Source: Phaeodactylibacter xiamenensis (GTDB taxonomy: Bacteria > Bacteroidota > Bacteroidia > Chitinophagales > Saprospiraceae). From it: a stretch of DNA of 64,000 bases. Under the pieces are notes generated by a model. It had not been told where the DNA came from, made no database searches, and saw only the letters and a program-made list of their open reading frames with translations. Below, in pieces: positions 8,517 to 17,856 of this stretch. The DNA is taken from contig NZ_JPOS01000090.1 in the NCBI RefSeq assembly GCF_000759025.1, positions 248,001 through 312,000 on the forward strand, given 5' to 3'. Made by a program: the position numbers and the translations under genes. How positions within the stretch are numbered: position 1 is the stretch's first letter; each line of letters opens with the position of its first letter.

Positions 8517-10913
8517 ATGCAACGTACTATTCCCATTTTTATCCCTCTCCTTGCCCTCATGCTGGCTATAGCATTGCCGGCTTCTGCGCAGGACCAGAAG
8601 AACAAGGATAAAACCACTCAGGAAGATAAAAGAAGAGAAAAAGAAAAAGCAATGCGGGAACGGATCAAAAACATCCCCCCGGAGCAGCTTGTGGAGCCCA
8701 CAGTCATTCCACAACCGCAAACCATAAAGGTGACTAAAAACCAGGCTGCGATCATCGGCAATGACGTTACGATCGAATTTGACAAAGAAGACAAAGCTCT
8801 TGCTACAGCTGTGCAACATCTGGAGCGGTGGCTTACCGGGCAGCGCCTGGACCCTACACCCAGCGGGCAGAAGGCAGCAAAAATCAGAATACGGATTGTT
8901 GACTCCCTGGAACAACAGGAGGCTTACCGCCTGTTAGTCAATAAGAATGGCGTCAATATTTCAGCCTCTGATGCTACAGGGGTCTTTTACGGTATTCAAA
9001 GCCTCATACAACTCAGCGAGCCCTGGGAAATCATGCGGACACGCCTGCTGAAACTTCCCATGGCATTTATACAGGACAAACCAGCATTTAGCTACCGGGG
9101 CATGCACCTCGATGTTGGCAGGCATATGTTCCCCGTTGAGTCAGTCAAGTCTTACATCGACATGCTGGCCCGTTACAAGATGAACCGCTTCCACTGGCAC
9201 CTGACCGAAGACCAGGGCTGGCGTATTGAAATCAAGCAGTACCCCAAATTGCAGGAAGTAGCTGCTTACCGCAAGGAAACGCTGAAAGGGCACTACAGCG
9301 ATCAGCCCCATCAGTTTGATGGAAAGCGCTACGGCGGGTTCTACACACAGGAAGAAGTCAAAGAAATTGTCCGCTATGCTCAGGAACGCTTTATCACCGT
9401 GATTCCGGAAATTGAACTGCCCGGACACGCTCAGGCTGCCATTGCGGCCTACCCCGAACTGGGATGTACGGGCAAACCGGTGGAAGTCGCTACCAAATGG
9501 GGGATTTTTGAAGATGTGTACTGCCCCTCCGAAGAGACGTTCACCTTTCTCGAAAATGTCCTGACAGAAGTCATGGCCCTTTTCCCAAGCGAATACATCC
9601 ATATTGGCGGCGATGAGTGCCCTAAGACACAGTGGGAACAGAGCGAGCTTTGCCAGCAAATCATCGGTGAGGAAGGCTTGAAGGACGAACACGAATTGCA
9701 GTCCTGGTTCATCCAACGGATTGAACGCTTCCTCAACAGCAAGGGCCGGCAGATCATCGGCTGGGACGAGATTCTGGAAGGTGGCCTGGCCCCTAATGCC
9801 ACTGTCATGAGCTGGAGGGGCGAAGCTGGCGGAATCGAAGCTGCTAAGCAGGGGCATGACGTGGTGATGACGCCTACTACCTATTGCTATTTCGACTACT
9901 ATCAGTCTAACCATCCGGATGAGCCCCTGGCCATCGGCGGATATTTGCCCCTGGATAAAGTATACAACTACTATCCGGTACCGGAAGAACTGAGCGAGGA
10001 GGAGGCTAAGCACATACTTGGTGCGCAGGGCAATGTCTGGACGGAGTACATCCCCACGCCTTCCAAACTGCAGTACATGGCCTACCCCAGGATGCAGGCA
10101 CTGTCTGAAGTGGTCTGGACGGGTAAGAAAAAGCCAGGCTACAGCAACTTCGTAAAGCGCCTCAGCCACCATCTCAAATGGATGGAAAAAGAAGGCATCA
10201 ACGCTGCCAACCACATTTACGATGTAGACCTGAAGGTGGTAGGCGGCCAGGGAGCCCCCCTCAGAATATCGGTAAGTAATGCGGCGGAAGAAGGCCGGTT
10301 TGCGGTTACCAAAGCGCCAGCAACTGGCAATGCCGACTTCCCCTACACGGAGCCCTTTGAACCGGAATCCGGAATGTATACCGTACAGGGCTACGTGAAG
10401 GGCGTTAAGACAGGCCGCCCCGCAACCCTTCAGTTTGAAGGGCACCTCGCAGCCGGCCAGAAGCTTACGCTGGAGAGCAAGCCACACCCCAAATACAACG
10501 GCGGTCAACCACAAGTGGTCCTCAATGGCGTGAATGGCAGCGACGAACGATATGGCGATTCAGAATGGCTGGGCTTCGAGGGAGAAGACTTTGTTGGCAC
10601 CATCGAGTGGGAAAAACTGCAACTGCTTAATAGCGCCAGCCTCCGCTTTTTCCATGGTCCCGGCCAATGGATCTATGTGCCCGAAAGCGTAAAAATCAGC
10701 ACCTGGGATGAAACGGTCCAAACCTGGAAAGCGATAGGCAGCAGTACCGTTAAGGCTCCGGACGGCAAGATCGCCACGGTCGAAATCGACCTGGGGTCGG
10801 TACGTACCTCAAAGCTCCGGGTGGAAATCAGGAACCACGGCAAAATCGAAGCCGGCAAGCAAGGCGCCGGCCACGAAGCCTGGCTCTTCGTCGATGAAAT
10901 CAGAATAGATTAG
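8517..10913 (+). CDS. GH20 beta-N-acetylhexosaminidase, secreted
   Basis: 798 aa with a signal peptide ending near PASAQ (residue 24). A highly charged stretch of Lys, Glu, Asp and Arg follows (about 26-50). A GH20b domain (about 60-165) precedes the GH20 barrel (about 170-520), recognised by YRGMHLDVGRHMFP, FHWHLTEDQGWRIEI and HIGGDECPKTQW; the Asp-Glu pair of HIGGDE (about 365-366) is the catalytic pair for substrate-assisted cleavage. The last 250 residues hold beta-rich accessory domains, the final one resembling an F5/8-type or CBM32-like fold. It would remove terminal GlcNAc or GalNAc from glycans or chitooligosaccharides. No T9SS sorting tail is present, so a periplasmic location is likely. 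Confidence 0.95.
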   Translation: MQRTIPIFIPLLALMLAIALPASAQDQKNKDKTTQEDKRREKEKAMRERIKNIPPEQLVEPTVIPQPQTIKVTKNQAAIIGNDVTIEFDKEDKALATAVQHLERWLTGQRLDPTPSGQKAAKIRIRIVDSLEQQEAYRLLVNKNGVNISASDATGVFYGIQSLIQLSEPWEIMRTRLLKLPMAFIQDKPAFSYRGMHLDVGRHMFPVESVKSYIDMLARYKMNRFHWHLTEDQGWRIEIKQYPKLQEVAAYRKETLKGHYSDQPHQFDGKRYGGFYTQEEVKEIVRYAQERFITVIPEIELPGHAQAAIAAYPELGCTGKPVEVATKWGIFEDVYCPSEETFTFLENVLTEVMALFPSEYIHIGGDECPKTQWEQSELCQQIIGEEGLKDEHELQSWFIQRIERFLNSKGRQIIGWDEILEGGLAPNATVMSWRGEAGGIEAAKQGHDVVMTPTTYCYFDYYQSNHPDEPLAIGGYLPLDKVYNYYPVPEELSEEEAKHILGAQGNVWTEYIPTPSKLQYMAYPRMQALSEVVWTGKKKPGYSNFVKRLSHHLKWMEKEGINAANHIYDVDLKVVGGQGAPLRISVSNAAEEGRFAVTKAPATGNADFPYTEPFEPESGMYTVQGYVKGVKTGRPATLQFEGHLAAGQKLTLESKPHPKYNGGQPQVVLNGVNGSDERYGDSEWLGFEGEDFVGTIEWEKLQLLNSASLRFFHGPGQWIYVPESVKISTWDETVQTWKAIGSSTVKAPDGKIATVEIDLGSVRTSKLRVEIRNHGKIEAGKQGAGHEAWLFVDEIRID

Positions 10914-10920
10914 CCAAAGG

Positions 10921-10957
10921 GGGCAGCCCGGACAAAAACCGGGCTGCCCTCTATTTT
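10921..10957 (+). terminator. Strong intrinsic terminator after the GH20 gene
   Basis: A perfect 11-pair stem, GGGCAGCCCGG (10921-10931) with CCGGGCTGCCC (10939-10949), seven-base A-rich loop, then TCTATTTTTC. It starts eight bases after the GH20 stop codon. Confidence 0.88.
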
Positions 10958-10984
10958 TCAAAACGAAACCAACGCACACGACTT

Positions 10985-12772
10985 ATGAATCTCGCAGGAC
11001 TTGACTGGGGCATTATTGGTGCCTTTTTTGTGATTTCACTAGCTATTGGCCTGATTGTTTCAAGGCAGTCGGGCAAGAATTACAAGGAATTTTTTCTCTC
11101 GGGCAGGGGCATGCCCTGGTGGTTGCTCGGTATCTCTATGGTTGCTACCACTTTCTCGGCAGATACCCCCAACCTGGTCACGGACATCGTCCGCAACAAC
11201 GGCGTAGCCGGCAACTGGGTGTGGTGGGCCTTTCTGCTTACCGGTATGCTCACGGTCTTCGTCTATGCCCGGCTATGGCGAAGGTCTGGTATCATGACCG
11301 ACCTTGAATTCTACGAGCTGCGCTATCACGGCAAAACAGCTGCTTTCCTACGAGGTTTTCGAGCCATCTATCTGGGGGTATTCTTCAATATTATGATCAT
11401 GGCTACGGTGACGCTGGCGGCTATTAAGATTGGTGGCGTCATGCTGGGGCTGAGCCCGCTTCAGACCGTGCTGATTGCTTCAGCTGTGACGGTGGTCTAT
11501 ACCTCACTGGGCGGACTTCGCGGAGTGATTCTGACCGACTTTTTCCAGTTTATCCTGGCGATGGTAGGCATCATCTGGGCGGCTATAGTCATCGTCAACC
11601 TGCCTGAAGTTGGCGGGCTGGACAAGCTTTTCAGCCATGAGGAGGTGCGCACCAAGCTGCACCTGCTGCCCGATTTCAACGACAGCAGCCAGCTTATCCC
11701 ATTATTCATTCTTCCACTTGCTGTGCAGTGGTGGAGCGTTTGGTACCCTGGTGCAGAACCAGGCGGGGGCGGCTATATCGTACAGCGTATGCTTTCTGCC
11801 AAGGATGAGAAAAATGCCGTAGGGGCTACCCTGTTGTTCAATATTGCCCACTACGCCCTGCGCCCCTGGCCCTGGATTCTCATTGCACTGGCTTCAATTA
11901 TTGTCTTTCCTGATTTGGAATCCCTTCGTCAGGCGTTCCCCAATATAAATGAGCAAGTTGTCAAAGACGACCTGGCTTTTCCAGCCATGCTGACCTACCT
12001 GCCCAGTGGCCTTTTAGGGCTTGTTATTGCCTCACTGATTGCAGCGTTTATGTCGACTTTATCCACCCATCTCAACTGGGGCGCCTCTTATATTGTGCAC
12101 GACTTTTACCGCCGGTTCATCAATGAGAAAGCCTCCGAAAAAACACTGGTCCGCCTGGGGCGCTGGTCTACCGTGGGGCTGATGGTGCTTACTGCGCTTT
12201 TTGCACTGGTTTTGGAAAATGCCCTTCAGGCCTTCAATATTCTCTTGCAAATTGGCGCAGGCACCGGTCTGATTTTCATTCTGCGCTGGTTCTGGTGGCG
12301 GATCAATGCATACAGCGAAATTGCAGCGATGGTCGTCTCTTTCCTAATGGCCATTTATCTGGAAGTTTTGCACCCCGGTGAGCTGGCCAGCCATACCAAA
12401 CTACTGCTTGGAGTAGGTGTGACAACGGCAAGCTGGATAATCGTTACGTTCCTTACGCCACCTACTGACCATAAGACGTTGTTATCTTTTTACCAACTCA
12501 TCAAGCCCTCCCCCGGTGGCTGGCGCCCGGTCATCGATCAGGCCAAAGCTGAGGGTGCGCTGACGGAAGCCGATGTTGTGCCAAGCAAACTGCCTATGGA
12601 AATTGCAGCTATGGTCATTGCCTGCTTCACTGTTTATGCCGCGCTTTTTGCCACTGGATTCTGGATTTACGGCAATACTGCTTCCGCAATAGTTGCCACT
12701 GGGGTAGCTGCCACAGGTTCTGGTTTACTGATGGTATTTTGGCGGCGGCTGAATGCCCTGAGACAGGTATAA
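10985..12772 (+). CDS. Sodium:solute symporter (SSS family)
   Basis: 595 aa and very hydrophobic, with about 13-14 membrane helices. The N-terminal pattern (DWGIIGAFFVISLAIGL, then NYKEFFLSGRGMPWWLLGISMVATTFSADTPNLVTDIVRNNG) matches the first two core helices of the SSS/SLC5 family, which import sugars, sialic acids, amino acids or ions with sodium. Its place at the end of the sugar locus suggests uptake of a released monosaccharide such as GlcNAc or mannose. The substrate cannot be told from sequence. It has its own transcript start, since a strong terminator precedes it. Confidence 0.9.
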   Translation: MNLAGLDWGIIGAFFVISLAIGLIVSRQSGKNYKEFFLSGRGMPWWLLGISMVATTFSADTPNLVTDIVRNNGVAGNWVWWAFLLTGMLTVFVYARLWRRSGIMTDLEFYELRYHGKTAAFLRGFRAIYLGVFFNIMIMATVTLAAIKIGGVMLGLSPLQTVLIASAVTVVYTSLGGLRGVILTDFFQFILAMVGIIWAAIVIVNLPEVGGLDKLFSHEEVRTKLHLLPDFNDSSQLIPLFILPLAVQWWSVWYPGAEPGGGGYIVQRMLSAKDEKNAVGATLLFNIAHYALRPWPWILIALASIIVFPDLESLRQAFPNINEQVVKDDLAFPAMLTYLPSGLLGLVIASLIAAFMSTLSTHLNWGASYIVHDFYRRFINEKASEKTLVRLGRWSTVGLMVLTALFALVLENALQAFNILLQIGAGTGLIFILRWFWWRINAYSEIAAMVVSFLMAIYLEVLHPGELASHTKLLLGVGVTTASWIIVTFLTPPTDHKTLLSFYQLIKPSPGGWRPVIDQAKAEGALTEADVVPSKLPMEIAAMVIACFTVYAALFATGFWIYGNTASAIVATGVAATGSGLLMVFWRRLNALRQV

Positions 12773-12777
12773 AATCA

Positions 12778-12900
12778 GGCTGTAAGGACGTTGGCTCCGG
12801 CTTTAGATGAATAGGATTTTCCGATTCAAAAAAACATTCCTATTTTGGGTGCCAACCAACAAACCACTGACCCACATGGCCAACGTCCTTACCCACAGCC
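12778..12900 (+). promoter_or_regulatory. Long-range inverted repeat covering the glgB start
   Basis: Bases 12782-12795 are perfectly complementary to 12879-12892, the first codons right after the glgB ATG (12876-12878). Four more pairs (12778-12781 with 12897-12900) extend the arms across a bulge. In a transcript starting upstream, the 14-pair helix would lock up codons 2-6 of glgB. Regulation is inferred; the complementarity is directly visible. Confidence 0.5.
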
Positions 12901-14897
12901 TTTTTACCGAATTTGACATCCATTTGTTCCGAAGCGGCACACATTTTAAGCTGTACGAAAAACTGGGCAGCCACCCCATTGAAGTGGATGGGCAAGCTGG
13001 CACCTACTTTGCCGTTTGGGCACCCAATGCACAGGCGGTTTCCGTGATCGGGAATTTCAACTACTGGAACCGGGACAGCCACGCGCTTATGCCCCGATGG
13101 GATGGTTCCGGCATTTGGGAAGGGTTCGTCCCGGGTATCGGCAAGGGAGAACTGTATAAGTACCACATCCACGCCAAAGACGGGCGTCATCTTGAAAAAG
13201 GCGACCCCTTTGCGCTGCTGTGGGAGATCCCACCGAATACCGCTTCCGTGGTCTGGGACATCAGCGACTATGCCTGGCAGGACAAATCCTGGATGGACAA
13301 GCGCAAAGACATCTCCGGGCTGGATAAGCCTTACTCCGTGTATGAGGTCCACATGGGTACCTGGAAAAAGACCCACGGGGGGCTGCGCAGCCTGAGCTAC
13401 AAGGAAATGGCTGATGAGATGGTCAGCTATGTAAAGGAAATGGGCTTCACCCACGTGGAATTCCTCCCGGTCATGGAGCACCCCTACTTCCCGAGCTGGG
13501 GCTATCAAATCACGGGCTACTTTGCTCCGACCAGCCGGTACGGTACGCCACAGGAGTTTATGCACCTGGTGGATGCCTTCCATCAGGCGGGCATTGGGGT
13601 GATTCTCGACTGGGTGCCTTCCCACTTCCCAACTGATGCCCATGGACTGGCCGATTTTGACGGCACGCACCTCTACGATCATGCCGATCCGCGCAAGGGT
13701 TTCCATCCTGACTGGAAGAGCGCCATTTTCAATTACGGCCGGCACGAGGTTAAGGCTTTCCTGATTTCCAATGCCCTTTTCTGGCTGGACCGTTACCATA
13801 TAGACGGGCTGCGGGTGGATGCGGTGGCCTCCATGCTTTACCTCGACTACTCCCGGGAAGAAGGTGAATGGATTCCAAATATTCACGGTGGCAATGAGAA
13901 CCTGGAAGCGATTGCCTTCCTCAAGGAGTTTAACGAAACGGTTTACAAGGAATTTCCGGATACGATTACCATCGCTGAAGAATCAACCGCCTGGACGGGC
14001 GTGTCCCGGCCTACTTTTGATGGCGGACTAGGCTTTGGGCAAAAGTGGATGATGGGCTGGATGCACGACACCCTCAGTTATTTCAAAAACGATCCTATAC
14101 ACCGGCAATACCACCACGGGGAGATTACTTTCAGCCTGGTCTATGCCTTTAGTGAAAACTTCATGCTGCCCCTTTCCCACGATGAGGTCGTTCACGGCAA
14201 AGGCCCCATCATGGACCGTATGCCGGGCGATGAATGGCAGCGCTTTGCCAACCTGCGACTGTTGTACGGCTACATGTTCACCCACCCGGGCACACAGCTC
14301 TTGTTTATGGGCGATGAGTTCGGGCAAACCAGCGAGTGGAATATTGAAAGAGGCCTGGAGTGGTGGCTAACGGAGCATGATTTCCACAAAGGAGTACAAG
14401 CCTGGATCAAAGCACTGAATGGCTACTACCGCAATGCCCCTGCCCTGCACCAGAAACAATTCAGTCCCGAAGGCTTTCAGTGGATTGATCACAACGACAA
14501 TCAAAACAGCACCATTTCCTACCTCCGCTACGGAGAAGACAAGGATCAGCCACTGGCCGTTATTTGCAACTTCACGCCGGTAGCCCGCCCGGGGTATAAA
14601 ATCGGTCTGCCACTGCATGGCAACTGGAAGGAAGTCCTGAACAGTGATGCTAAGGCCTACGGCGGATCAGGAGACCACCACAATACCAAAATCATCAAAA
14701 CAACGCAGGAAACGTACCACGGCCGGCCCTACAGTGCGGAAGTGACCCTGCCGCCCCTTGGTATTATTGTGCTGGAACTGGACAAAGCTATTGCACCAAC
14801 AGCAACAAAAACGGCGGCTAAAAAGAAGGCCCCTGCCAAAGCCGCTGTCAAACCCAAAACCACTAAAAAGGCGACTAAAAAAGAAAAAGCGAAGTAA
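12876..14897 (+). CDS. glgB: 1,4-alpha-glucan branching enzyme with basic C-terminal tail
   Basis: 673 aa from the ATG at 12876; a longer frame adds 23 residues without family similarity. N-terminal CBM48 domain (GTYFAVWAPNAQAVSVIGNFNYW), then the GH13 catalytic barrel with DGLRVDAVASML (nucleophile Asp about 315), TIAEES (acid Glu about 367) and LSHDEVVHGK, then the all-beta C-terminal domain. It makes alpha-1,6 branches in glycogen. The last 35 residues are an Ala/Lys/Pro/Thr-rich tail (for example KKKAPAKAAVKPKTTKKATK), which is not part of the enzyme fold and resembles bacterial histone-H1-like tails. No other glycogen gene is adjacent; the GH57-type gene at 35-37.6 kb may belong to the same pathway. 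Confidence 0.95.
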   Translation: MANVLTHSLFTEFDIHLFRSGTHFKLYEKLGSHPIEVDGQAGTYFAVWAPNAQAVSVIGNFNYWNRDSHALMPRWDGSGIWEGFVPGIGKGELYKYHIHAKDGRHLEKGDPFALLWEIPPNTASVVWDISDYAWQDKSWMDKRKDISGLDKPYSVYEVHMGTWKKTHGGLRSLSYKEMADEMVSYVKEMGFTHVEFLPVMEHPYFPSWGYQITGYFAPTSRYGTPQEFMHLVDAFHQAGIGVILDWVPSHFPTDAHGLADFDGTHLYDHADPRKGFHPDWKSAIFNYGRHEVKAFLISNALFWLDRYHIDGLRVDAVASMLYLDYSREEGEWIPNIHGGNENLEAIAFLKEFNETVYKEFPDTITIAEESTAWTGVSRPTFDGGLGFGQKWMMGWMHDTLSYFKNDPIHRQYHHGEITFSLVYAFSENFMLPLSHDEVVHGKGPIMDRMPGDEWQRFANLRLLYGYMFTHPGTQLLFMGDEFGQTSEWNIERGLEWWLTEHDFHKGVQAWIKALNGYYRNAPALHQKQFSPEGFQWIDHNDNQNSTISYLRYGEDKDQPLAVICNFTPVARPGYKIGLPLHGNWKEVLNSDAKAYGGSGDHHNTKIIKTTQETYHGRPYSAEVTLPPLGIIVLELDKAIAPTATKTAAKKKAPAKAAVKPKTTKKATKKEKAK

Positions 14898-15232
14898 ATC
14901 CACTATCTTCGGGCTGCCTGCAAGACTGTATATACGCAATACGAAGTTGTCACCGACGATAAATGTCGGGATCTTGGATTTGCGACATCGGCCCATGACG
15001 AAGCATAGCTTGTCAGGGTAGGCGCAAGCCACATTCCCAGTGTAAATGCTGACATTGAGTAGGTTTGCTGTGGCAAACCACTTAATCGTCAGTATATCGG
15101 TTGATGCAGGCAACCAGGATTACTTAACAAACGATCAGGATTCTTTCCTGCTCAGCCCTAACGCTTTTTTAACAGAGTAGTTTGACGGAAATAAGCCAGA
15201 CCGTTTTGTTTCCGTTTCTGAAAAGCGTAGAC
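14898..15232. repeat. Gene-free, palindrome-rich intergenic region
   Basis: No coding signal. Bases 14915-14922 (TGCCTGCA) and 15105-15112 (TGCAGGCA) are inverted ends of a roughly 198-bp segment. Inside, 15049-15068 pairs imperfectly with 15073-15092 around a four-base loop, including the perfect seven-pair core GGTTTGC/GCAAACC. This looks like a folded RNA or a dispersed palindromic repeat; no second copy is recognisable in the window. Confidence 0.4.
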
Positions 15233-16003
15233 ATGGCAAAAACAGCATTGATTACCGGCAGCAGCAGCGGTATCGGTCTCGGTATTGCCCGCTCCTTCGC
15301 GGAGGCAGGGTACAATCTCATATTTAACGGGCTGGAAGACAATGGCGCAGAAATTGCCGCCGGCGTTGCATCGGAGTTTGGTATTGAAACCTACTTCTCC
15401 CCTACCAATTTAATGGACCCTGCAGCCATCAGGAAGATGGTTGAAGAGGCGGAGTCCCGCTTCGGCGGAGTGGATGTCCTGGTGAACAACGCCGGTGTGC
15501 AGTACGTCGCCCCCATAGAGGAATTCCCGGAAAGCAAATGGGACCTCATCCTTGGGGTCAACCTCAGTGCGGCCTTTCATGCCACCAAAGCCGTCTGGCC
15601 GGGTATGCAAAGCCGGGGCTTCGGGCGGATTATCAATATCGCTTCTGTGCACGGGCTTAAGGCATCTCCTTTCAAAACAGCTTATGTAGCAGCCAAGCAT
15701 GGCATGGTCGGCCTGACCAAGGTGCTGGCATTAGAGGGAGCAGAACACGGCATTACCGCCAACGCCATCTGCCCCGGCTACGTCAAGACCCCGCTGGTTG
15801 AAAAGCAGATTCCGGAGCAGGCCAAATCCCACGGCATGACGGAGGAAGAGGTCACCGAAAAGGTCTTCCTCAAAGCTCATGCGGTCAAAGACTTTGTAAA
15901 GGTGGAAACCCTGGGCGCGCTGGCTCTCTTTCTGGCGGGTGAAGGCGCAGCCACCGTTACCGGTACCGCCATTCCGGTAGATGGAGGCTGGGCGGCAAAG
16001 TAA
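15233..16003 (+). CDS. Short-chain dehydrogenase, 3-hydroxybutyrate dehydrogenase type
   Basis: 256 aa from the ATG at 15233; a TTG start at 15182 would add 17 residues ahead of the normal family start. The NAD-binding TGSSSGIG motif is at residues 8-15, NNAG at about 84-87, and the catalytic Ser (NIASVHG) and YVAAK follow at about 137-154. The TNLMDPAAIRKMV region, the GIETYFSP strand and the end VTGTAIPVDGGW are close to D-3-hydroxybutyrate dehydrogenases, which interconvert 3-hydroxybutyrate and acetoacetate in polyhydroxybutyrate or ketone metabolism. The SDR family is certain; the substrate is likely but not proven. Confidence 0.85.
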   Translation: MAKTALITGSSSGIGLGIARSFAEAGYNLIFNGLEDNGAEIAAGVASEFGIETYFSPTNLMDPAAIRKMVEEAESRFGGVDVLVNNAGVQYVAPIEEFPESKWDLILGVNLSAAFHATKAVWPGMQSRGFGRIINIASVHGLKASPFKTAYVAAKHGMVGLTKVLALEGAEHGITANAICPGYVKTPLVEKQIPEQAKSHGMTEEEVTEKVFLKAHAVKDFVKVETLGALALFLAGEGAATVTGTAIPVDGGWAAK

Positions 16004-16039
16004 CAGGACATCAGGAAACTAAGATAAAGACGACACAAT

Positions 16040-17050
16040 ATGGAAGGGAAGAAGTTAGCATTAGCCCTGCAGGGTGGCGGTTCGCATGGGGCCATAACCT
16101 GGGGCGTGCTGGACCGGCTGCTGGAAGAAGAGCATATAGACCTGGAAGGCTTCTCGGGCACAAGCGCAGGGGCCATGAATGCGGCAGTGCTGGCCTACGG
16201 GCTCCACATCTCCGGGCGGGAGAAGGCGAAATCCCTGCTCGACCAGTTTTGGCGCCGGGTAGCGGAATCAGCGGCTTTGTCTCCGGTACAGCCTGCTCTC
16301 TGGGATTTGCTCTTTGGTGGTGGAAATATGGATTACTCCCCGGGCTTTATGGCAGCAGAAGCCGCAAGTATGTTTGTTTCGCCCTATCAGTTCAATCCGA
16401 TGGGCATCAACCCTTTGCGGGATATCCTGGCAGATATTGTCGACTTTGAAGCCCTGCGGCATTGCAAGGTCACGCAGTTGTTTGTCTGTGCAACAAATGT
16501 AAGGCGGGGGCGGGCCAAGGTATTCGACCTGCCCCATATCTCGGTGGATGCCGTAATGGCTTCAGCCTGTCTGCCGGAAGTTTTCAAAGCCGTTACCATC
16601 GATGGCGAAGACTACTGGGACGGCGGTTTCATGGGTAATCCCCCCATTTACCCTCTCATTGATGCCGGCTGTCAGGATATCCTGCTGGTGCAGATCAATC
16701 CTATCAATATCGACCGGACGCCTCAGACCTCCTCAGAAATCCGGGACCGGGTCAACGAGCTGAGTTTTAATTCCAGCCTGATGCTGGAGATGCGGCGCAT
16801 CGCGTTTGTGGACAAACTATTGTCATCTGGTGTAGACCTCGGAGCGCCCTTCCACAAAGTCTTCATCCACCACATCAATCCGGAAGCCGAAGTGCAGGGG
16901 CTGAACCTCTCCAGCAAGCTCAATGCCAACTGGCAGTTCCTCCTGCGGCTCAAAGCCATTGGCCGGGAAAAGGCAGAAGCCTGGCTTGCCCGGCACAGCG
17001 ATCAAGTTGGCGTGGCATCGAGCTGTAACATCCGGGAAACTTTTCTGTAG
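16040..17050 (+). CDS. Patatin-like phospholipase
   Basis: 336 aa. The oxyanion loop GGGSHGA is at residues 12-18, the nucleophile elbow GTSAG at about 40-44, and the catalytic dyad partner in WDGGFMGNP at about 193-201. These define the patatin/RssA lipase fold, a Ser-Asp acyl hydrolase acting on phospholipids or other acyl esters. There is no signal peptide, so it is cytoplasmic or peripheral to the inner membrane. It lies 36 bp after the hydroxybutyrate dehydrogenase in the same direction; a link to lipid or PHB turnover is possible but speculative. Confidence 0.9.
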   Translation: MEGKKLALALQGGGSHGAITWGVLDRLLEEEHIDLEGFSGTSAGAMNAAVLAYGLHISGREKAKSLLDQFWRRVAESAALSPVQPALWDLLFGGGNMDYSPGFMAAEAASMFVSPYQFNPMGINPLRDILADIVDFEALRHCKVTQLFVCATNVRRGRAKVFDLPHISVDAVMASACLPEVFKAVTIDGEDYWDGGFMGNPPIYPLIDAGCQDILLVQINPINIDRTPQTSSEIRDRVNELSFNSSLMLEMRRIAFVDKLLSSGVDLGAPFHKVFIHHINPEAEVQGLNLSSKLNANWQFLLRLKAIGREKAEAWLARHSDQVGVASSCNIRETFL

Positions 17051-17052
17051 GA

Positions 17053-17847
17053 TTACTCCTCAGGAGGGAACAGGAACTGCCCGGACGCCCGGTCCCAGTG
17101 CAGCTTGATCTCCCCCCGGCGAAGGCGGTCAAAGGCCGGGCAGGCGATTTGCTCCTCCGGGCTGGCCGAATCCCCACAGTAGTAAAACCGCTTACCGGTA
17201 AAGACGGAGGCGGTAAGCGTGGTGCCCCGCTGCGGTAAATCCAGCAAGACCGGCATCGCTTCTTCCAGGATTGCCGGCTCCTCGGCGTAGTCCGGTTCCA
17301 GGAAATCGAAAACCGATAGCGCCCCGAGTGTATACTCCGTCCAGTCATACTGATCGGGATGTTCCGGGCGTAGGAAGTGGTATTCCTGGGTAGCGCCGAA
17401 CCCATCATAGGCTTTTTTGCTCACCGCGATCATGGGGTTGCCGTTGGCCAGGCGAAAGAGGACGACCTGTACGTGATAGGTGCCGCCGCCGGTGCCTTCG
17501 TCAATGATTTCGATAAAGCCATTCTTTAGGTCTACCGTTGCCTCAAGTTCCATTTCCAGGCTGGATTCTGCTATCCATTTATTCCCCTTTTGAGTCAGTT
17601 CGTAGGGACTGTTGTAGGGTGGCTCCAGGCTGCGGTAGTAGTCCAGGACGTTCTTGCGCTTTGAAATTTCAGGCTCCGGAGCTTCATTGGTTGGCGGCAA
17701 AGTGGTTTCAGGCTGCTTCTGAATGATTTCGGCGGTATCTGTGTCGGTTGCAGGTGCCTTTGACACATCCTGACCTGTTCCTCCTGAGCAGGCTATAAGG
17801 GCAACACTCAGGAATGCCCAGACTAGTGTTTTTATTGAAAGATGCAT
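17053..17847 (-). CDS. Lipoprotein of unknown function
   Basis: 264 aa with a lipoprotein signal (LIAC, Cys about 20), then a Pro/Thr/Glu-rich linker to about residue 60. The remaining domain is mixed alpha/beta with no motif I recognise; a segment GGGTYHVQVVLFRLANGNPMIA suggests a soluble beta-rich fold. It ends two bases from the patatin gene, tail-to-tail. The CHU_C protein gene starts upstream on the same strand and ends nine bases before this start codon, so they are probably cotranscribed. Confidence 0.7.
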   Translation of the reverse strand: MHLSIKTLVWAFLSVALIACSGGTGQDVSKAPATDTDTAEIIQKQPETTLPPTNEAPEPEISKRKNVLDYYRSLEPPYNSPYELTQKGNKWIAESSLEMELEATVDLKNGFIEIIDEGTGGGTYHVQVVLFRLANGNPMIAVSKKAYDGFGATQEYHFLRPEHPDQYDWTEYTLGALSVFDFLEPDYAEEPAILEEAMPVLLDLPQRGTTLTASVFTGKRFYYCGDSASPEEQIACPAFDRLRRGEIKLHWDRASGQFLFPPEE

Positions 17848-17856
17848 GGCTTGATT

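Noticed and set aside
9141-10514. 457-codon open frame on the minus strand
   Set aside because: It lies wholly antisense to the GH20 gene; its protein has no family pattern, and the opposite strand codes for clear catalytic motifs.
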